DNA of 15,395 nt from the NCBI GenBank assembly GCA_016297265.1, contig JAEDHB010000032.1, forward strand, positions 1 through 15,395, read 5' to 3'. Source of the DNA: Butyrivibrio sp. Lineage in GTDB: Bacteria; Bacillota; Clostridia; Lachnospirales; Lachnospiraceae. The translations under genes were made by a program, and so were the position numbers. Every line of letters begins with the position of its first letter. Position 1 is the first letter of the stretch. Of this stretch, positions 5,632 to 13,979 are shown piece after piece. A model generated the notes under the pieces. That model was given only the letters and a program-made list of their open reading frames with translations. It ran no database searches and was not told the DNA's origin.

Positions 5632-6507
5632 CTATTTACCTCTTTCTTCCATTATCACTTTAATTTCGCTTGGATTGATTCCTACCATTGCTTCACCCAA
5701 ATCCTCCGAAAGTTCGGCAATCAGCTTAGCGTCGGTGTAATTTGTGACAGCCTGGACAATTGCAGCGGCTCTTTTTGCAGGGTCTCCGGATTTGAAAATT
5801 CCTGAGCCGACAAATACGCCTTCAGCGCCAAGCTGCATCATAAGTGCGGCATCAGCAGGGGTCGCAACACCGCCGGCAGCAAAGTTTACCACAGGAAGTT
5901 TTCCGTTGTCGTGAACATACTGCACAAGGTGGAAAGGAACCTGAAGCTGTTTTGCTTCTTCATATAATTCATCCTTGGATAGGGATACAATTTTTCTGAT
6001 TTCGGAATTCATTTTTCTCATATGGCGCACAGCCTGAACAACATCGCCTGTTCCCGGTTCGCCCTTGGTTCTTATCATTGATGCCCCCTCGTTAATGCGT
6101 CGAAGTGCCTCGCCAAGGTCTCTTGCACCACATACAAATGGCACCTTAAATTCTGTTTTATCAATGTGATAGATATCATCGGCAGGGGAAAGTACCTCTG
6201 ACTCATCAATGTAATCTATCTCAATTGCTTCGAGAATCTGAGCTTCCACAAAATGTCCGATACGGCATTTTGCCATAACAGGAATACTTACGGCATCCTG
6301 AATACCCTTTATCATTTTTGGGTCACTCATTCTTGAAACTCCGCCTGCTGCACGAATGTCCGCAGGGATTCTTTCCAAAGCCATAACTGCACAGGCGCCG
6401 GCTTTCTCCGCAATTCTTGCCTGTTCGGGAGTTGTTACATCCATAATAACGCCTCCCTTTAACATCTGAGCAAGACCTTTGTTTAATTCATATTGTGATT
6501 CGTTCAT
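5632..6507 (-). CDS. pdxS: Pyridoxal 5'-phosphate synthase lyase subunit PdxS
   Basis: This 291-residue (beta/alpha)8 barrel is one of the most conserved proteins known and matches the family end to end. The key residues are present: Asp23 in GGVIMDV, Lys80 in PVMAKCRIGHFVEA, which forms the Schiff base with ribose 5-phosphate, and Lys148 in MIRTKGEPGTG, which takes over the intermediate. The phosphate-binding loop GGVATPADAALMMQLGAEGVFVGSGIFKS is intact. The start at 6507 has GGAGG on the minus strand (6517-6521 in plus coordinates). It forms an operon with pdxT, and the divergent MocR-type regulator shares the upstream gap. The organism therefore makes PLP by the deoxyxylulose-independent route. 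Confidence 0.98.
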   Translation of the reverse strand: MNESQYELNKGLAQMLKGGVIMDVTTPEQARIAEKAGACAVMALERIPADIRAAGGVSRMSDPKMIKGIQDAVSIPVMAKCRIGHFVEAQILEAIEIDYIDESEVLSPADDIYHIDKTEFKVPFVCGARDLGEALRRINEGASMIRTKGEPGTGDVVQAVRHMRKMNSEIRKIVSLSKDELYEEAKQLQVPFHLVQYVHDNGKLPVVNFAAGGVATPADAALMMQLGAEGVFVGSGIFKSGDPAKRAAAIVQAVTNYTDAKLIAELSEDLGEAMVGINPSEIKVIMEERGK

Positions 6508-6613
6508 TGTTTTTCCTCCTTGAAATCTGTTTGCAAAAAGTATATACTCAAACTGGAGATATAAAAATAACCAAAATCATAATATTTTACATTCCAGAAT
6601 GGAGGCAAAGCAT
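6508..6613. promoter_or_regulatory. Divergent control region between pdxST and the MocR regulator
   Basis: About 100 bases separate the two starts. On the minus strand, TATACT (plus 6544-6539) with a poor -35 (TTTTTA, plus 6567-6562) at 17 bases could serve pdxS; a weak -35 fits an activator-dependent promoter. On the plus strand, CATAAT (6578-6583) with TGGAGA (6554-6559) at 18 bases could serve the regulator. A 10-base palindrome AGTATATACT covers 6539-6548. PdxR-type regulators bind such shared gaps and activate pdxST while repressing themselves. No clear paired operator repeat could be picked out by eye. Confidence 0.4.
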
Positions 6614-8011
6614 ATGCTCACATATTCTTTTGAAAATATAGACTGCCCGGTATATGAATACCTGTACAAATGTATAAAGGACGATATATTGTCGGGAACT
6701 CTCGCACCGGGTGAAAAGCTTCCCTCAAAGAGAATGTTTGCGAAAAATAACGGGACCAGTACCATTACGATTCAAAATGCATATGACCAGTTGATAAGTG
6801 AGGGCTACATATACACTCTGCCTAAAAAGGGCTATTATGTGGCTGAAATTGAAGGTATGACACCAATTAATATGTCCGCGGAGGTGCATTATGACATTCG
6901 TATTCCCAAGGAAAAAGAGTATATATGTGATTTTACGAGCAACGAAATTGATTCGGACAATTTTCCTTTTTCAGTCTGGGCCAAAATATCCAGGGAGATA
7001 ATTTCAGGATATAAGGACAAGCTTATGAAGATTTCACCTGCTGCGGGTGTGTTTGAATTAAGAAAAGCCATTGCTGACCATCTGAAATCCTTTAGAGGAT
7101 TGCTTGTGGACCCGGACCAGATTATTATAGGTGCCGGAACCGAATATCTGTACAGCTTCATCATTGAACTTCTGGGTAAGGATAAAATATATACTTTGGA
7201 GAACCCGGGCTACAAAAAGCTGATTCATATATACGGTCAGAAGGGAGTAGAATGTTCCTTTGCATCCATAGATGATTATGGTGTTACTGTTGAAGAACTA
7301 AGGAAATGCAATGCGGATGTGGCGCATATTTGTCCTAATCATCATTTCCCAACGGGAATCAATATGCCGGCAAGCAGGCGGTACGAACTGCTTGCGTGGG
7401 CAAACGAGAAGGAAGAGAGATATATTGTTGAGGATGATTATGACAGCGAATTCAGAATTGACGGAAAACCGATACCGCCCCTGTTCTCAATTGACGCATG
7501 TAATAAGGTAATTTATATGAATACTTTTTCCAAATCACTGACGCCAACAATCCGTGTCAGCTATATGATTTTGCCGGTGCATCTTGCCAACAAATTTTAC
7601 AGAATGCTTTCATTTTATTCATGCACAGTATCAAATTTTGAGCAGTATACACTTGCAGAATTCATTGCGCAGGGATATTTTGAAAAACACATTAACAGAA
7701 TGAGGCTCCATTACAGCAGGAAAAGGAAATCCATTATCAATTCCATTGAGAAAAGCAGTTTCGGCAAAAAATGCAGAATATTGGAAAATGATGCAGGGCT
7801 TCATTTTTTGATTGAAGTAAATACGGATGTGGAGGACTGCGAAATTGTCAAAAGGCTTGATGATGAAGGTATACGAATCAAAGCAATATCGGACTATTAT
7901 ATTAAGGATACTGACAGGAAAGAACATTGTTTTATCATTAATTATTCAAATATGGATGAAGCACGCATTGATTATGCAATGAATATTTTTGAAAAAATAC
8001 TTGATAAATAG
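6614..8011 (+). CDS. pdxR: MocR-type (GntR plus aminotransferase) regulator, PdxR-like
   Basis: This 465-residue protein has the MocR fusion layout. A winged helix of GntR type spans about residues 13-77 (LAPGEKLPSKRMFAKNNG, TITIQNAYDQLISEGYI). A linker follows, then a fold-type I aminotransferase domain from about 105 to the end. The PLP-anchoring Lys307 sits in NTFSKSLTPTIRVSY, and Asp274/Tyr276 in VEDDYDSEFR would hold the cofactor ring; the Asp-Lys spacing of 33 equals that of GabR. Such proteins sense PLP and do not catalyse transamination. ATG 6599 is in frame, but ATG 6614 follows GGAGG (6601-6605) by 8 bases and starts at the family's usual MLTYSFEN, so it is chosen. Divergence from pdxST strongly suggests it is the activator of PLP synthesis. 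Confidence 0.9.
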   Translation: MLTYSFENIDCPVYEYLYKCIKDDILSGTLAPGEKLPSKRMFAKNNGTSTITIQNAYDQLISEGYIYTLPKKGYYVAEIEGMTPINMSAEVHYDIRIPKEKEYICDFTSNEIDSDNFPFSVWAKISREIISGYKDKLMKISPAAGVFELRKAIADHLKSFRGLLVDPDQIIIGAGTEYLYSFIIELLGKDKIYTLENPGYKKLIHIYGQKGVECSFASIDDYGVTVEELRKCNADVAHICPNHHFPTGINMPASRRYELLAWANEKEERYIVEDDYDSEFRIDGKPIPPLFSIDACNKVIYMNTFSKSLTPTIRVSYMILPVHLANKFYRMLSFYSCTVSNFEQYTLAEFIAQGYFEKHINRMRLHYSRKRKSIINSIEKSSFGKKCRILENDAGLHFLIEVNTDVEDCEIVKRLDDEGIRIKAISDYYIKDTDRKEHCFIINYSNMDEARIDYAMNIFEKILDK

Positions 8012-8069
8012 AGGAATAAATGTTATCATACTTAAAACCTAGTAAAATAGTAGGAAATGAGGTGACGGT

Positions 8070-8717
8070 ATGAAGAGAATACTGTGTTTTGGCGATTCAA
8101 ATACATGGGGATATATTCCGGAGAATGGTGAGAGGTATCCTCGGAATATCAGATGGACGGGAATTATCAGTGAACGGATGAAATGTTACAATGTCGAGAT
8201 TCTTGAGGAAGGCCTGTGCGGAAGGACAACGGTATTTGAAGATTTGTACAGACCGGGAAGGAACGGAGCACTTGCATTGCCGGGAATACTATCGCAATAT
8301 ACAGAAATTGACGGAGCGGTTATTATGCTTGGGACCAATGACTGTAAGTCATGCTACAAAGCCTCTGCACAAGAGATTGGCGCAGGAATAGAAAAGTGTC
8401 TTGACATACTTTTGCAGAGACTGCCCGCTGACAAAATACTTCTGCTCTCCCCTATTTATCTGGGAGAGAATGTATGGAAGGAAGAATATGATCCTGAATT
8501 TGATCAACATTCGGTTAAGGTTTCAAAAGAATTGAAAAGGGTGTATGAGCATATCGCATCAGGAAAACATATTCGCTTTATTGCCGCCTCGGATTATGCA
8601 TATCCAAGCAATGCGGATGAAGAGCATTTCACACCGGAGGGACATGCAGCAATTGCAAATGCAGTGTGGGAAGAACTGTGCAAATTGCTATCGGATGATA
8701 TTGGACTTTCAGCATAG
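8070..8717 (+). CDS. SGNH-fold hydrolase (arylesterase/GDSL-like)
   Basis: This 215-residue cytoplasmic esterase has all four SGNH blocks: Ser10 in ILCFGDSNTWGY, Gly48/Gly51 in EEGLCGRTT, Asn90 in MLGTNDCK, and the Asp183-x2-His186 pair in ADEEHFTPEGH. The blocks and their spacing resemble the Mycobacterium smegmatis arylesterase/acyltransferase type (RILCFGDSLTWG, WTG, EEGL..RTT, LGTND). Members hydrolyse small acyl esters; the natural substrate here is unknown. There is no signal peptide. GAGGTGA (8058-8064) precedes ATG 8070 by 5 bases. It stands 58 bases after the regulator and is closed by a terminator, so it could be its own transcript or read through from the regulator. Confidence 0.92.
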   Translation: MKRILCFGDSNTWGYIPENGERYPRNIRWTGIISERMKCYNVEILEEGLCGRTTVFEDLYRPGRNGALALPGILSQYTEIDGAVIMLGTNDCKSCYKASAQEIGAGIEKCLDILLQRLPADKILLLSPIYLGENVWKEEYDPEFDQHSVKVSKELKRVYEHIASGKHIRFIAASDYAYPSNADEEHFTPEGHAAIANAVWEELCKLLSDDIGLSA

Positions 8718-8737
8718 AGCATGAATTAAAATATTAT

Positions 8738-8785
8738 TAATAATTGGCAGATATTATTGACATGGTATCTGCCAATCATTATTTT
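8738..8785 (+). terminator. Intrinsic terminator after the SGNH hydrolase
   Basis: ATTGGCAGATA (8743-8753) pairs perfectly with TATCTGCCAAT (8766-8776) around a 12-base loop. The stem can extend by four more pairs beyond one mismatch. The T-rich tail (ATTATTTT) is interrupted, so efficiency may be moderate. Confidence 0.65.
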
Positions 8786-8866
8786 AGAAATAAAACTATC
8801 ATCGGAAAAACACATTTTTATGGATTAATGTGATATACTGTAATAACACGATTTAGAGGAGACGAT

Positions 8867-10228
8867 ATGATGAGCAGTGAACTGATATCCAGACAGTATG
8901 ATAAAATGACCAAGACGCCGATTGCCGGACTTTTGGTGTCACTATCCATACCAACAGTCATTACGATGCTGATTAGTAATCTGTATAATCTTGTTGATAC
9001 AGCTTTTGTAGGAATGCTTGGTACCAGCGCCAGCGGAGCGGTTGGTATCGTATTTGGATATATGTCAATTTTACAGGCGGTTGGTTTTTTCTTTGGACAG
9101 GGCAGCGGAAGCATAATGTCCCGTGAACTGGGCGCCAAAAGAGTCCGGGACGCCAGCGAAACCGCATCAAAGGGTATAGTTCTGTCCTTTGTGACGGCAA
9201 CTGTGGTGGCAATAGTGTGCGCGTTTAATATTGACTGGCTTGTGAGGGTGCTTGGCAGTACGGATACAATTGCACCATATTCCAAGACATATGTAAAATA
9301 TATTCTGGCTTCGGCTCCGTTTATTGTATCTTCTTTTACAATGAACAATATTCTAAGGTATGAAGGGCGCGCCAAGCTCGGGGCGATTGCGATGCTGACG
9401 GGTGCGGTACTTAATACAGCGCTTGACCCGCTGTTCATGTTTGCCCTTGATATGGGCGTTGCAGGAGCCGGTCTGTCCACTGCAATTTCACAGGTGGTGA
9501 GCTTTTCGATTCTTCTTAGCATGTTTCTGCGCAAAAAAACTCAGACAACATTATCCCTTAAGAATGTAAAAGGGGATATTAAAAAAATATGGAATATTGC
9601 AGGAACAGGCTTTCCGAGTATGCTTAGACAATGTCTTAACAGCCTGAGCGTGGTGGTGTTAAACTATGTTTCCAAACCATACGGAGATGCGGCCATTGCG
9701 GGAATGAGTATAGTGTCACGAATAGTATTCTTCGTTTTCTCCATAGCAATAGGATTTGGGCAAGGCTTTCAGCCAATAAGCAGTTTCAACTACGGCGCAC
9801 AAAAATACGGGCGCGTGCGCAAAGCATACAGAATTACTTTTATTATATCGGAGATACTGGTTTGCATTATTTCGGTGATTGCATTCATTCTGGCACCTCA
9901 ACTGGTTAAGCTGTTCAGGAATGATGCTGATGTAATACTTATCGGAGTTCGTGCACTCAGGCTGCAATTGGCAGCGTTGCTGTTTTTACCGTATTGTATG
10001 GTGTCGGAAATGCTTTTGCAGACAACGGGACAGAAACTTGCTTCTTCGTTCCTGTCAGCTAGTCGTAGCGGAATATTATTTATTCCGGCATTGTATATTT
10101 TGTCAAATATCAGGGGATTGGCAGGGATTCAGGAGGCACAGCCGATTGCATTTATACTTTCCTGCATACCATCCGCAATAGTGACATGTTTATTTTTTAA
10201 AAAAATACCGAAGACAGATGTGGGATGA
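8867..10228 (+). CDS. MATE-family multidrug/sodium-coupled exporter
   Basis: This 453-residue protein is standard length for the MATE family and shows about twelve hydrophobic helices in two pseudo-symmetric halves. Family marks are the first helix PTVITMLISNLYNLVDTAFVGMLG (about residues 24-47), FFFGQGSGSIMSRELGAK near 80, and, in the second half, GMSIVSRIVFFVFSIAIGFGQGFQPISSFNYGAQKYGRVRKA at about 280-320. It would use a sodium or proton gradient to expel cationic drugs or metabolites across the membrane; the substrate is unknown. GAGGAGA precedes ATG 8867 by 5 bases; a second ATG follows immediately at 8870. It is probably a separate transcript after the upstream terminator. Confidence 0.95.
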   Translation: MMSSELISRQYDKMTKTPIAGLLVSLSIPTVITMLISNLYNLVDTAFVGMLGTSASGAVGIVFGYMSILQAVGFFFGQGSGSIMSRELGAKRVRDASETASKGIVLSFVTATVVAIVCAFNIDWLVRVLGSTDTIAPYSKTYVKYILASAPFIVSSFTMNNILRYEGRAKLGAIAMLTGAVLNTALDPLFMFALDMGVAGAGLSTAISQVVSFSILLSMFLRKKTQTTLSLKNVKGDIKKIWNIAGTGFPSMLRQCLNSLSVVVLNYVSKPYGDAAIAGMSIVSRIVFFVFSIAIGFGQGFQPISSFNYGAQKYGRVRKAYRITFIISEILVCIISVIAFILAPQLVKLFRNDADVILIGVRALRLQLAALLFLPYCMVSEMLLQTTGQKLASSFLSASRSGILFIPALYILSNIRGLAGIQEAQPIAFILSCIPSAIVTCLFFKKIPKTDVG

Positions 10229-10274
10229 AGATGTATAATATGAAGTATACAGTTATCTTCGAAGGAGAATGACT

Positions 10275-11153
10275 ATGAACGATGAAGAAAACAAAAAACA
10301 GACAGAAAACCAACTGAAGAAAAGAGAGATAATCAGAAGAATTCTTTTTGTTGTATTTTCGATAATCTTTGTAACCTCCGCAGTAATGCTGACGGTTAAG
10401 CTGGTTCAATACAGCAAAGGGAAAAAAATATACGAGGATTCAACAAAGTATATTGAGAACGAAAGTGTGATTGTAGTGCCGTCCGCGGAATCTGATTCAC
10501 AGGGGGAAGCAGAGTCGCAGGAGCCGGTGGTGCTTCCTATTAAAAAATTTGACTATGACGAAATACGCAAGGAAAGCCCGGATACAATAGGCTGGATTAG
10601 CGTGCCCTACTGTGATATCAACTACCCGATTGTACAGGGAATCGATAATGACCATTATCTGGAATTTGCATATACAGGGGAATACAGTATCAGCGGCTCA
10701 ATCTTTTTAGATTACAGACAGAACCCTGAGATGACGGACAAAAATTCCTTCATATATGGTCACAGTATGAAGAATGGAACGATGTTCGGAATGCTTAGAA
10801 AACTCGACGGAACGAAGTATTTTAATACAGCGGTTGAAAATAATGATATCCGATTTTTCATATATCTGAAAGATACGGTTCAGATATATGAGATGATTGC
10901 TATTGTTGATACAACTCAGGCGGATACTCCGGAATTGTTTGATGTGAACTATCCGATTGCAAATGACGAGGAGAGCGGCAGGGCCTACATTGATTTGGTT
11001 ATGAGTAAAGCACACAAAACAACGGGCGTTAACCCTAAATGGGACGATAAATTTGTTACCTTGTACACCTGTCAGAATGCAACCGGACCGGAGAGGCATC
11101 TGGTTATTGGACGCCTGGTAGATACAGTTTCATCAGAAGATTTTGAAGAATAG
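10275..11153 (+). CDS. Class B sortase
   Basis: This 292-residue membrane-anchored transpeptidase has a basic N-terminus, one membrane helix (about residues 23-45), a Ser/Glu-rich linker and the sortase barrel from about 90. The catalytic triad is visible: His163 in FIYGHSMKNGTMFG, Cys266 in VTLYTCQNA, and Arg274 before HLVIGRL. The extended N-terminal helical part and the DTIGWISVP..DINYPIVQG..N..YL opening are typical of class B, whose members attach proteins or pilins to peptidoglycan. The Cys motif reads TLYTC where the type enzymes have TLSTC. ATG 10275 is preferred (GGAG at 10264-10267, 7 bases away) over ATG 10269. No sorting-signal substrate lies next to it in this window, so its targets are elsewhere. 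Confidence 0.93.
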   Translation: MNDEENKKQTENQLKKREIIRRILFVVFSIIFVTSAVMLTVKLVQYSKGKKIYEDSTKYIENESVIVVPSAESDSQGEAESQEPVVLPIKKFDYDEIRKESPDTIGWISVPYCDINYPIVQGIDNDHYLEFAYTGEYSISGSIFLDYRQNPEMTDKNSFIYGHSMKNGTMFGMLRKLDGTKYFNTAVENNDIRFFIYLKDTVQIYEMIAIVDTTQADTPELFDVNYPIANDEESGRAYIDLVMSKAHKTTGVNPKWDDKFVTLYTCQNATGPERHLVIGRLVDTVSSEDFEE

Positions 11154-11155
11154 TA

Positions 11156-11187
11156 GGAAGCCACTTTCGGGTGGCTTTCTTTTTTTT
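11156..11187 (+). terminator. Strong intrinsic terminator after the sortase
   Basis: GGAAGCCAC (11156-11164) pairs with GTGGCTTTC (11171-11179), a 9-base stem with one G-T pair and a 6-base loop. A long T-run (11176-11187, broken once) follows, two bases after the stop codon. It cleanly separates the sortase from the drug-responsive module. Confidence 0.92.
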
Positions 11188-11207
11188 GCAAAAACTCAAA
11201 ATACCTC

Positions 11208-11239
11208 TTGACTCTCCACATTAGGGGAGGGTGTAACCT
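11208..11239 (+). promoter_or_regulatory. MerR-type promoter/operator before the ABC transporter genes
   Basis: TTGACT (11208-11213) and TAACCT (11234-11239) are 20 bases apart, too far for an ordinary sigma-A promoter and typical of MerR-family control. The spacer holds a dyad: ACTCTCCAC (11211-11219) against GGGGAGGGT (11224-11232), 7 of 9 positions paired, around ATTA. MerR-family activators distort such DNA to realign the -35 and -10. The arms match the second site at 13980-14011 and resemble the known BmrR/Mta/TipA-type operators. Confidence 0.85.
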
Positions 11240-11269
11240 TACCTCAGAAACAAACAGGAGGAAGATAAA

Positions 11270-11992
11270 ATGACAGAGAAATTTATTGAAGTCGATGGTC
11301 TGACAAAGTCCTATGACGGAAGAAAAGTTGTTGATGATTTGAGCTTTTGTGTCAACAAGGGTGAAGTTTTCGGACTGCTTGGACACAACGGGGCAGGAAA
11401 GAGTACAACAATCGAAATGATTCTCGGACTGAAAAAACCTGATGCCGGCAGCGCGAAGCTCTTTGGAATGAATGCTTCAAAAAACAGAAAAGAGGTATTT
11501 GCCAGAGTGGGTGTGCAGCTGCAGACCTGTGCATACCAGACGGGAATAAAGGTATACGAATTATGCGAAGAGTATTCTGCATTGTACAGCAAACCTGCGG
11601 ATTACAGAGAATTGCTTGACAGATTTGGACTTTGGGAATTCAGAAAATCAAATGTTATGAAACTGTCAGGAGGCGAACGACAGAAATTATCGATTGTATT
11701 ATCACTTTTAGGTAATCCGGATGTTATTTTTATGGATGAGCTTACAACAGGTCTTGATGTGGAAGCAAGGCGTGAAGTATGGAAAATACTTGTGAATCTG
11801 AAGAAAAAAGGACTCACGATTCTTTTGACAACTCACTATATGGAAGAAGCAGAAAAACTTTGTGACAATATATGCATTATCAAAAAAGGCAGGATTATCA
11901 CAAAAGGAAGTGTTGAAAGTGTGATTAATTCAACCCCTCATGATAATCTTGAGGACGCCTATCTGTGGTATATGAACGAGGAGGAAGAGTAA
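11270..11992 (+). CDS. ABC-2 exporter, ATP-binding subunit
   Basis: This 240-residue ABC ATPase has the full set of motifs: Walker A GHNGAGKST (38-46), a Q-loop around Gln83-Gln85, signature LSGGERQK (132-139), Walker B DVIFMDE (151-157) with catalytic Glu157, D-loop GLD (161-163) and H-loop His189 in LLTTHYMEEAE. The common EPT after Walker B reads ELT, a mild variation. The CcmA/DrrA-like sequence suggests export of a drug, peptide or lipid. ATG 11270 follows AGGAGG by about 8 bases. Its stop overlaps the permease ATG by one base (TAATG), so the two are translated together. The preceding MerR-type promoter suggests induction by a small molecule. Confidence 0.95.
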   Translation: MTEKFIEVDGLTKSYDGRKVVDDLSFCVNKGEVFGLLGHNGAGKSTTIEMILGLKKPDAGSAKLFGMNASKNRKEVFARVGVQLQTCAYQTGIKVYELCEEYSALYSKPADYRELLDRFGLWEFRKSNVMKLSGGERQKLSIVLSLLGNPDVIFMDELTTGLDVEARREVWKILVNLKKKGLTILLTTHYMEEAEKLCDNICIIKKGRIITKGSVESVINSTPHDNLEDAYLWYMNEEEE

Positions 11993-12732
11993 TGAAAAGA
12001 TTTCTTAAACTTTATTCAATTGAACAAAAACTGTTTTTTAGAACACCGGATGCATTTCTGTTTGGAATATGTATGCCCCTTGTAGCGCTTATTCTTATTG
12101 CCGTGATTGCCGGGGGGAAGACGGCCGGGAATACTGATATGACATATCTTGAGACAAGCTTTGTGGCTCTCAGCGCAGTGGGAATATGCTGCTATGCATT
12201 TATGAGTATTCCGATCGTTCTGGTGGATTACCGCGACAAAAAAATACTCAAACACCTGTATTGCAGTCCTTGCAGTCCGTTCAAGCTATTGATGGCTGAT
12301 GTGATGTGCAGCGGCATAATGTCAGTTATATCAGTTATTATTCTGACATTAGTTGCGTGTCTGGGATTTGGATACAGGATGAGCGGTAATGTGTTTGCAT
12401 ATATCGGATGCTGGTTCCTTACACTCGTGTCTATGTTTTCCATTGGATTACTCATTGCAAGCCTTTGCAAGACTTCGAAGAGTATGGGAATTGTGACAAC
12501 CATAGTATATTTTCCTATGCTTCTCTTTTCCGGAACTTCGATTCCTTATGAAGTACTTCCGGGAGGTATGCAGAAAATAGCAAACGTCCTTCCGTTAGGA
12601 GTCGGAATCCGACTCATGAAGGCGGTGAGCTCATCTGCGGGAATAGCAGGGCATGTTCATGAACTCATAATTCTCGTGGTTATCGCGGTGGTCTGCGGCG
12701 GAATTGCAGTAAAGACATTCAAATGGGAATAG
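11992..12732 (+). CDS. ABC-2 type permease subunit
   Basis: This 246-residue membrane protein has six predicted helices (about residues 20-40, 58-80, 103-126, 136-158, 165-185, 223-241) and the ABC-2 layout. A cytoplasmic turn after helix 2 (VDYRDKKILKHLYCSPCSPFKLL) matches the coupling segment that contacts the ATPase. The SGTSIPYEVLPGGMQKIANVLPLG motif before the last helix is a hallmark of the family. The start ATG 11992 shares its A with the upstream stop codon, and the GAGGAGGA at the end of the ATPase gene is the ribosome binding site; an upstream in-frame start at 11965 is less likely. With the ATPase it should form a (2+2) exporter. The substrate is unknown. Confidence 0.92.
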   Translation: MKRFLKLYSIEQKLFFRTPDAFLFGICMPLVALILIAVIAGGKTAGNTDMTYLETSFVALSAVGICCYAFMSIPIVLVDYRDKKILKHLYCSPCSPFKLLMADVMCSGIMSVISVIILTLVACLGFGYRMSGNVFAYIGCWFLTLVSMFSIGLLIASLCKTSKSMGIVTTIVYFPMLLFSGTSIPYEVLPGGMQKIANVLPLGVGIRLMKAVSSSAGIAGHVHELIILVVIAVVCGGIAVKTFKWE

Positions 12733-12795
12733 TAATAATATAATTTCTGATGTATAATGACTGCAATAATGTAATTTTACTGCGAGGAAATCGGA

Positions 12796-13974
12796 ATGTT
12801 ATTAAGTACGGCTCTTGTTTTGATAGTTGGATTAGTATTGGGAGGAATTTGTAAAAAAGTAAAACTTCCGTCACTTATAGGGATGCTTGTGACAGGTATT
12901 GTCCTTGGTCCCTATGTGCTGGATATGCTTGACCCAAGCCTGCTTGCAATATCGGCGGATTTGAGAAAAATAGCATTAATCATTATTCTTACGAGAGCAG
13001 GGCTCAGTCTTGATATATCAGGACTTAGGAGAATAGGAAGGCCAGCCATTATGATGTGCTTTGTTCCGGCAACCTTTGAACTTGCCGGTATGCTTATACT
13101 GGGAACCGGATTACTTGGTTTGTCATTGCTTGAATCGGCAATCATGGGTGCGGTTTTGGCGGCGGTATCGCCTGCCGTGGTGGTGCCGAGAATGGTTAAG
13201 CTTATGGATGAGAAATACGGAACCAACAAAGGAATTCCGCAGCTGATACTTGCCGGAGCATCCGTGGATGATGTGTATGTAATCGTTCTTTTCACCACTT
13301 TCACGGGAATGATTCAGGGGGATGGGGTATCTGCAATCAGATTTGTCAATATTCCTGTTTCGATAATAGCCGGCGTTGCCGTGGGTATGGCAGCCGGGAT
13401 TGTTATGTCCAAAGTATTTGAGAAAATACATATCAGGGATACCGCGAAGGTGCTTATTGTGCTGAGTATATCAATGCTTTTAGTAAAGCTTGAGGACATG
13501 ATGGATACTCCGATAACATTTTCAGCGCTTATTGCAGTTATGTTCATCGGTGTTGCACTTCAGAAATTCAGGGAACCTGTGGCAAAGAGACTTTCTCAGA
13601 AATACAACAAACTATGGGTTGGAGCGGAAATTGTTTTGTTCGTGCTTGTGGGAGCCTGTGTCAATATCAACTACCTTGGAAATGTGGGTATCAAGGCTGT
13701 GATTGTTATTTTGGCAGCACTGGTATTCAGAATGCTCGGCGTGTGGGTATGTCTGCTTGGTACGAATCTGAATATGAAGGAACGTTCATTTACCATGATG
13801 GCTTATACGCCAAAAGCTACTGTACAGGCGGCAATCGGAGGAATTCCTTTGGCTCTTGGACTTGCCTGTGGAAATATTGTTTTGACCGTGGCGGTACTTG
13901 CAATTGTCATAACAGCACCACTTGGAGCTTTTGCAATAGACATAACATACAAAAAATTACTTAAAAAGGAATAA
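12796..13974 (+). CDS. Cation:proton antiporter (CPA2-like, paired-Asp type)
   Basis: This 392-residue protein has about eleven to thirteen hydrophobic helices and the sodium/proton exchanger layout. Key features are the N-terminal LVLGGICKKVKLPSLIGMLVTGIVLGP (about 13-39), the unwound-helix motif AVSPAVVVPRM (123-133), and the adjacent Asp158-Asp159 in GASVDDVYVIVLF. Paired aspartates at this place are the ion-binding site of electrogenic antiporters such as NapA, from family knowledge. It lacks the C-terminal RCK/TrkA domain of Kef channels. GAGGA precedes ATG 12796 by about 8 bases. It lies 63 bases after the permease with no terminator between and so may be read from the same MerR-controlled promoter. 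Its role beside a drug exporter is unclear: pH or ion homeostasis during stress is inference. Confidence 0.88.
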   Translation: MLLSTALVLIVGLVLGGICKKVKLPSLIGMLVTGIVLGPYVLDMLDPSLLAISADLRKIALIIILTRAGLSLDISGLRRIGRPAIMMCFVPATFELAGMLILGTGLLGLSLLESAIMGAVLAAVSPAVVVPRMVKLMDEKYGTNKGIPQLILAGASVDDVYVIVLFTTFTGMIQGDGVSAIRFVNIPVSIIAGVAVGMAAGIVMSKVFEKIHIRDTAKVLIVLSISMLLVKLEDMMDTPITFSALIAVMFIGVALQKFREPVAKRLSQKYNKLWVGAEIVLFVLVGACVNINYLGNVGIKAVIVILAALVFRMLGVWVCLLGTNLNMKERSFTMMAYTPKATVQAAIGGIPLALGLACGNIVLTVAVLAIVITAPLGAFAIDITYKKLLKKE

Positions 13975-13979
13975 AATAC

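Noticed and set aside
8818..9534. 238-codon open frame on the minus strand
   Set aside because: It is antisense to the first half of the MATE exporter, rich in Ser/Thr/Ile in no known pattern, and has no family features.
12733..12795. Promoter with TATAAT near 12751 before the antiporter
   Set aside because: The -10-like hexamer has no acceptable -35 at 16-18 bases and the region is AT-rich, so a separate promoter is not supported.
13614..13964. 116-codon plus-strand frame rich in Cys and Trp
   Set aside because: It is an alternative frame inside the antiporter gene, which is conserved across the same bases.
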